Source: Reticulitermes lucifugus | Lineage: Eukaryota > Arthropoda > Insecta > Blattodea > Rhinotermitidae | DNA length: 29,815 nt | Direction of reading: 5' to 3' | Assembly (NCBI GenBank): GCA_026260175.1 | Contig: JAKCWW010006639.1 | Coordinates: 1-29,815, forward strand | In this document: positions 29,505-29,815 of the stretch, one piece after another | Position numbering within the stretch: position 1 is the stretch's first letter | How the letters are laid out: each line of letters starts with the position of its first letter | Position numbers and translations under genes: made by a program | Notes under the pieces: model-generated | What the model was told of the DNA's origin: nothing | Databases searched by the model: none | Seen by the model: only the letters and a program-made list of their open reading frames with translations

Positions 29505-29815
29505 GGTGTAACATCCCAGCAGCAACCCCGCTGTGAGAACCTAAATAATTCGTGCCTTAAGATGGATCATTCCTGCTTCCCCCTACATTCTTTATGAATC
29601 GTAAGTCACAAATATATTTAAAAATGGATACGATATTATAAAAAGGGCTTAACCTTTAGAGTACGGGACATTTAAATCCAAAAGTGGCCCCCTGACGGCC
29701 GGGGTTCTTTTCGCTTTAAATGCCCCTTTTCGCACATGCTGATATTATTCGTTGTATTTCATACATTTTTAAAGATAAAAACTTCAAATAAAAAGTACAC
29801 GCTTAAGAATGAATC
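29505..29815. other. AT-rich non-coding stretch
   Basis: Nothing recognised up to the window end. Confidence 0.5.

Noticed and set aside
1..29815. CRISPR arrays, operons, riboswitches or bacterial insertion sequences
   Set aside because: The window is spliced, intron-rich animal DNA; no regularly spaced direct repeats with unique spacers or bacterial gene organisation are present.

Overview
The window looks like low-gene-density nuclear DNA from a large, repeat-rich insect genome. It is AT-rich and full of old interspersed repeats. The single clear coding exon is spliced and belongs to an animal F-box/leucine-rich-repeat protein. The abundance of a GC-rich tRNA-derived SINE resembling the termite Talua type makes a blattodean (termite or cockroach) my best guess. 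That is inference from memory of the families, not a database match.

Layout. The only well-supported gene is Fbxl7 on the minus strand. Its large first coding exon is 10772..9743, in a local GC-rich island. It holds a disordered N-terminal region, a complete F-box and the first leucine-rich repeats, and ends at a consensus GTAAGT donor. Everything from 9742 down to 1 is therefore probably intron of this gene, because no later LRR exon is visible. Positions 10773 to 29815 would be its 5' flank or an upstream non-coding intron.

The rest is mobile-element debris. (1) About 13 copies or fragments of one tRNA-derived SINE lie on both strands. (2) A second SINE family has a class-II (tRNA-Leu-like) head, with one copy bounded by a 9-bp target duplication and another split by a small A-tailed insert. 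(3) There are further tRNA-like heads, a degraded 3' end of a non-LTR retrotransposon ORF, a possible hAT-type MITE, microsatellites and a degenerate minisatellite of about 590 bp.

The most interesting signal is a set of small sequences that fit a minimal type-I hammerhead ribozyme: CUGANGA, a hairpin, GAAAC, then a very short palindromic stem III (ACAUGU or ACGU), with stem I arms in the flanks. Seven copies are seen (1907-1952 minus, 2040-2080 plus, 7395-7440 plus, 12877-12926 minus, 13094-13149 plus, 16720-16765 plus, 19576-19633 plus) and an eighth at 28941-28987 minus. Two pairs sit in compact 340-400 bp elements with head-to-head inverted units flanked by 12- and 14-bp direct repeats, and the two loci share a 16-bp 3' end. 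This is what short Penelope-like or metazoan retrozyme-like insertions would look like. At 1907-1952, 13094-13149, 19576-19633 and 28941-28987 the core residues are intact and stem I is present.

Most of the remaining sequence has no recognisable gene. Short open frames there carry no family motif and look like chance frames.
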